Shown piece by piece: positions 36,140-39,816 of a stretch of DNA of 39,816 bases (position 1 is its first letter; every line of letters starts with the position of its first letter). Source of the DNA: Lewinellaceae bacterium (GTDB taxonomy: Bacteria > Bacteroidota > Bacteroidia > Chitinophagales > Saprospiraceae); NCBI GenBank assembly GCA_024642625.1, contig JAHEAU010000003.1:1-39816 (forward strand), written 5' to 3'. The position numbers and the translations under genes were made by a program. The notes under the pieces are model-generated. The model worked only from the letters and a program-made list of their open reading frames with translations. It did not search any database and was not told the origin of the DNA.

Positions 36140-36808
36140 TTAGATTGCCCCTTTTGGATCTGCAAAACGAGCGATCACAGTTTCATTACCCACTACAACA
36201 TCATTTAAGCCGATAGCTATCTCAGCATCCTTGGGTAAAAAGAGATCTACTCTGGATCCAAATTTGATGAAACCAAGCTCTTCACCCTGGACAGCAAGGT
36301 CGCCTGTTTCTGCATAACAGATGATCCGACGGGCGACGTAACCAGCGATCTGGCGGACCAACACTGAGCCCCATGAATTCTCGAGGACGACTGTGGTGCG
36401 TTCATTTGCCAAACTAGATTTGGGATCCCACGCCAGCAGGAATTTTCCAGGATGATATTTGGAATAGACGATTTTACCGCCAGTTGGATACCGGTTTACA
36501 TGAACGTTAAGTGGGGACATGAAAATGCTAACTTGAATTCGTTGCTCCTTTAACGCTTCACTTTCATACGTTTCTTCGATAACCAATACTTTACCATCCG
36601 CCGGGGCGTAGAGTGTTTGATCATCCCTTTTCAGAATCGGACGCTCGGGGTGCCGAAAGAAATTCAGCATAAATACATACAAACCGATACAAATAACCAG
36701 CGCTGGTAGCGTCAGCAAGGGTAACCCATTCTGAATAGCAGCAAGTACGAGTAAGATAATGACTGCAGTGAAAATGAGAGGCCGGTGTCCTTCCTTGTGA
36801 TAGCGCAT
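36140..36808 (-). CDS. psd: Phosphatidylserine decarboxylase family protein
   Basis: YAPADGKVLVIEE...IQVSIFMSPLNVHVNRYPTGGKIVYSKYHPGKF...GEELGFIKFGSRVDLFLP (GS processing site). Confidence 0.94.
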   Translation of the reverse strand: MRYHKEGHRPLIFTAVIILLVLAAIQNGLPLLTLPALVICIGLYVFMLNFFRHPERPILKRDDQTLYAPADGKVLVIEETYESEALKEQRIQVSIFMSPLNVHVNRYPTGGKIVYSKYHPGKFLLAWDPKSSLANERTTVVLENSWGSVLVRQIAGYVARRIICYAETGDLAVQGEELGFIKFGSRVDLFLPKDAEIAIGLNDVVVGNETVIARFADPKGAI

Positions 36809-36853
36809 AATGGATATTGTGAGTCAAAATTAAGGTTTGGACAATAATTGGTT

Positions 36854-37705
36854 CTATCGCAATGCAATCCAATAGAGAGCTACGGGGGGTAATGCAAAAA
36901 GAAATGCATCAAATCGATCCAGAATTCCACCATGTCCGGGCAAAAGATGCCCAGAATCCTTGACTTCAAACTCCCGTTTCAGCATGGATTCAACAAGGTC
37001 ACCCAATGGGCCCCAAATGGAAACGAGAATGGCTATGATCAGCCCATCTCTGACTGTCCATGTATCAAGCATATAGGCTATTAACCGACCGGTTAATAAC
37101 GTAACCAGCATACCGCCAACCCACCCCTCCCAGGTTTTCTTGGGGGAAATTTGCGGCAAGAGCAAACGTTTGCCCCATCGCATTCCACTGAGATAAGCTC
37201 CACTGTCATTTGACCAGACCAGAAAAAGTATTGCCAACACCTGATGGTATGAATAAGAACCATTAACAATTGTGATCATTGGTAAGCAACCAAAGGGGAG
37301 AGCGATGTAGATCAGGCCAGTTAGTCCAAGTGCAGCTTGTGAGAATCGTTCGGATCGACGAACAAAGAGCTCAGGGATAAAAAACCAAGCTAGTAAGGCT
37401 GTCATATAAAGAAGCAGGAACAGTGCGAGTTGCTTGCCGGGCATGGTTACACCATGTGCGAGGTATACCGCAGTGACGTATGGAATCATCCCCCAAACAA
37501 TGCCGGAGTACTTCCTCCAAAGATCCTTCCAGATATCCTTTGGTGCAACAAGTGTGTAATATTCTCGAAGGCAAACCAAAAGAATGACCCCAAATAAAAG
37601 TATAAACGGCCACTTTCCTGATAGCGTCCCAATGAGGATCACAAGAACAAACAGAACACTGGTAATGACACGTTGACGCAAGACAGAAGAATTTGAATCG
37701 CTCAA
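36854..37705 (-). CDS. cdsA: Phosphatidate cytidylyltransferase
   Basis: LVWSNDSGAYLSGMRWGKRLLLPQISPKKTWEGWVGG...SIWGPLGDLVESMLKREFEVKDSGHLLPGHGGILDRFDA. TTG at 37705 proposed; ORF track begins at 37771. Confidence 0.94.
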   Translation of the reverse strand: MSDSNSSVLRQRVITSVLFVLVILIGTLSGKWPFILLFGVILLVCLREYYTLVAPKDIWKDLWRKYSGIVWGMIPYVTAVYLAHGVTMPGKQLALFLLLYMTALLAWFFIPELFVRRSERFSQAALGLTGLIYIALPFGCLPMITIVNGSYSYHQVLAILFLVWSNDSGAYLSGMRWGKRLLLPQISPKKTWEGWVGGMLVTLLTGRLIAYMLDTWTVRDGLIIAILVSIWGPLGDLVESMLKREFEVKDSGHLLPGHGGILDRFDAFLFALPPVALYWIALR

Positions 37706-37770
37706 AACTACGCAAATCAATTCAGCAGTCCTTTGCCAATAAGCACATAAGCACCACCTATATTTGCCCA

Positions 37771-38505
37771 ATGAAAAAAGAGACCATGTCGACCAGGTTA
37801 AGCGTCAATTTAAACAAAGTGGCATTGATCAGGAATGCTCGGGGAGGGAATTTGCCTGATCTGGTGAAGGTCGCTATCGATTGTGAAGCATTTGGTGCTG
37901 AAGGGATCACAGTTCACCCTCGGCCGGATGAGCGACATATCCGGTTTGCCGATTTGCCAGTGTTATTGGCCGTTGTGAAAACAGAGTTTAATATAGAAGG
38001 TAATCCAACGCGCCATTTTCTTAATGAAGTGACAAAGCATCCCCCTCATCAATGTACTCTTGTGCCGGATATGCCTTCAGCTTTGACTTCAGATGGTGGC
38101 TGGGACACACAGACTCACCGAGGATTACTGACTGATGTAACGGCAGAACTAAAAGAAAAAGGGATTCGTGTTTCTTTGTTTATCGATCCAGATCCGGTAC
38201 AGGTTGAAGGCGCGTTACAGGTGGGCGCAGATCGGGTAGAATTGTATACGGGTAACTATGCGCACAGATATGTATCAAACCCGACCGAAGCCATTAGAGA
38301 TCATGTGGCATGTGCCTTGGAAGCAAACAGATTAGGCATCGGTTTGAATGCTGGACATGACTTGAATCTGGAAAATTTACTGTTCTACAGGCGTTCACTG
38401 ACCAATCTGGCTGAAGTATCTATTGGTCATGCTCTGGTCTGTGATGCACTCTATTTTGGTCTGGCCAACACAATCAGAATGTACAAACGCTTATTGCTTG
38501 ATTGA
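37771..38505 (+). CDS. pdxJ: Pyridoxine 5'-phosphate synthase
   Basis: RLSVNLNKVALIRNARGGNLPDLVKVAIDCEAFGAEGITVHPRPDERHIR; GLNAGHDLNLENL; SIGHALVCDALYFGL. Confidence 0.97.
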   Translation: MKKETMSTRLSVNLNKVALIRNARGGNLPDLVKVAIDCEAFGAEGITVHPRPDERHIRFADLPVLLAVVKTEFNIEGNPTRHFLNEVTKHPPHQCTLVPDMPSALTSDGGWDTQTHRGLLTDVTAELKEKGIRVSLFIDPDPVQVEGALQVGADRVELYTGNYAHRYVSNPTEAIRDHVACALEANRLGIGLNAGHDLNLENLLFYRRSLTNLAEVSIGHALVCDALYFGLANTIRMYKRLLLD

Positions 38506-38524
38506 TGTTCTGACGACCAAGTCA

Positions 38525-38971
38525 TTAGGAAGAATAGTTGATTGTTATGGTATAGCTCTTCTTTTTTGGCAGCGTTTTGGGGGTATTGGTCTTGGTCGGA
38601 GTCGTATAGGTGTAAGTCAATGCTGGAGCAACTTGTTGAGACTTGATGGGTGGTAGTCTGAAATGGATCTGGATTTTTTTATGGAACAGGACCTTGACAC
38701 CCCGAGTGAGTTCAAGGTTGAAACGCAACAGGTTGACAAGTCGGATTGCCTCCTCAGTGCAACCGCCGCCTACACCTTTTATTACATGAACATCGGTTAC
38801 TTTGCCTTTATGGTTTATCCCGTAACGAAGATGCACTGTGCCTTCGATTTTTTGTGTTAGTGCTTCCTCAGGGTAGGACAAATGCTTGCTGATGAAGGCC
38901 CGAAGTGCTTTTACTCCTCCAGGATATTCAGGCTTTTTAAGAATGGAAGAGCCTTTGACTTCTTTTTTCAT
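38525..38971 (-). CDS. Stand-alone TonB C-terminal-like domain protein
   Basis: KPEYPGGVKALRAFISKHLSYPEEALTQKIEGTVHLRYGINHKGKVTDVHVIKGVGGGCTEEAIRLVNLLRF; no signal peptide or TM segment. Confidence 0.8.
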   Translation of the reverse strand: MKKEVKGSSILKKPEYPGGVKALRAFISKHLSYPEEALTQKIEGTVHLRYGINHKGKVTDVHVIKGVGGGCTEEAIRLVNLLRFNLELTRGVKVLFHKKIQIHFRLPPIKSQQVAPALTYTYTTPTKTNTPKTLPKKKSYTITINYSS

Positions 38972-38975
38972 GGTG

Positions 38976-39006
38976 TTTGAAGATCTGGGGAAAGGAATTA
39001 TTTTTA
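38976..39006 (+). promoter_or_regulatory. Candidate promoter of rpsU
   Basis: -33 TTTG (38976-38979), 19-nt spacer, -7 TATTTTTA (38999-39006; 7/8). Confidence 0.4.
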
Positions 39007-39030
39007 CGACTGAAAATATCGGTTCTACCT

Positions 39031-39216
39031 ATGTTGATCATCGAAGTTAACGATACGGAGTCGATCGACCGCGTATTGAAGAATTATAAACGGAAATTGG
39101 ATCGTGCGGGTATTGTCAAAGAACTGCGTGAACGTAAGCATTACACCAAGCCATCCGTTAAGAAACGGATAAACTATCTGAAGGCTGAATATCGCCAGCG
39201 GACGTTCGGGGTCTGA
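39031..39216 (+). CDS. rpsU: 30S ribosomal protein S21
   Basis: MLIIEVNDTESIDRVLKNYKRKLDRAGIVKELRERKHYTKPSVKKRINYLKAEYRQRTFGV. ATG 39031 rather than 38977. Confidence 0.96.
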   Translation: MLIIEVNDTESIDRVLKNYKRKLDRAGIVKELRERKHYTKPSVKKRINYLKAEYRQRTFGV

Positions 39217-39278
39217 TCACTTTCCTCTTTCTTGCAATTCCCTTATCTTGGCCGGTATACTATTGGATAACGGAGCCG

Positions 39279-39816
39279 ATGATGGAATTGACGAGTTTCA
39301 GAGCTTTTCTGGAACTGGAGAAGCGCCGGTCAGCGCATACAGTAATCGCATACTGTCAAGATATTGAGCAGTGTTTTCACTATTTTGAACAACAGTATTC
39401 AATTGTTGAACCTGCAGATGTAACAGCTGTCATGGTTCGCTCTTGGGCTGTTTCAATGATGGAAAAAGGATTGGCAAGTACGTCTATCCGACGCAAGGTT
39501 TCTTCCCTTAAAACGTTTTATAAATATCTGCAGCGCCGAAGGGGATTGGCCCAGAACCCGGTTACATCTGTTATACTTCCACGCACAGGAAAGCGAATGC
39601 CAACGTTTATTCCAGTTCGATCAATGGATCAATTTTTTGACCATCTACCTAGCGACAATTCCTTTTTATCAGTCCGAGATCGATTGATAATGAACATGTT
39701 GTACGAAACAGGAATGCGCCGATCGGAGCTGTTGAGTGTAAGCCTGGAAAAGATTGACCTTGTTCGGAAGCAAATTCAAATCGTAGGCAAAAGAAATAAG
39801 GAGCGTATTATACCTA
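39279..39816 (+). CDS. XerC/XerD-like tyrosine recombinase, truncated by the window end
   Basis: Own translation: MMELTSFRAFLELEKRRSAHTVIAYCQDIEQCFHYFEQQYSIV...GLASTSIRRKVSSLKTFYKYLQRRRGLAQNPVTSV...LYETGMRRSELLSVSLEKIDL (conserved Arg I context). Not in the ORF track because no stop is reached. Confidence 0.92.
   Translation, partial: MMELTSFRAFLELEKRRSAHTVIAYCQDIEQCFHYFEQQYSIVEPADVTAVMVRSWAVSMMEKGLASTSIRRKVSSLKTFYKYLQRRRGLAQNPVTSVILPRTGKRMPTFIPVRSMDQFFDHLPSDNSFLSVRDRLIMNMLYETGMRRSELLSVSLEKIDLVRKQIQIVGKRNKERIIP

Noticed and set aside
1-39816. CRISPR arrays, transposons, prophage, integrated elements, tRNA/rRNA genes
   Set aside because: No regularly spaced direct repeats, transposase ORFs, phage genes or tRNA cloverleafs were recognised by eye. 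The XerC-like gene next to rpsU looks like a housekeeping recombinase, not an element integrase.

Overview
Chromosomal core-genome segment from a Bacteroidota member. The phylum call rests on T9SS C-terminal sorting domains, a PorP/SprF-like protein, TAnnTTTG-type promoters and the gene content. About 39 genes tile the window almost without gaps. Left to right: fabF (partial, -), acpP (-), pyk, a TPR protein, a DUF4292-like lipoprotein, an EnvC-like M23 protein, hflX, an M29 aminopeptidase, PadR + PspC, NUDIX, a secreted Cys-rich protein (-), a small lipoprotein, an M4 metalloprotease with a T9SS tail, GT9, PorP/SprF-like, an OmpA/PD40 protein with a DUF1573-like tail, pnuC, the complete Na+-NQR operon nqrABCDEF, metG, lnt, a TPR membrane protein (-), a spermidine-synthase-like methyltransferase (-), a GlmU-family protein (-), rpmE2 (-), a YraN endonuclease (-), an SIS isomerase, a T9SS-exported thioredoxin-like protein, psd (-), cdsA (-), pdxJ, a stand-alone TonB-C domain (-), rpsU and xerC (partial at the window end, absent from the ORF track). 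I found no CRISPR array, transposon, prophage, tRNA or rRNA. No clear new multi-gene system is visible. The best leads are an NqrA with an N-terminal signal/TM extension behind two palindromes, an OmpA protein carrying a C-terminal DUF1573-like domain, a secreted Cys-rich protein, a terminator between acpP and fabF, and a likely leaderless, autoregulated PadR promoter. All family names come from reading the sequence; no database search was run.
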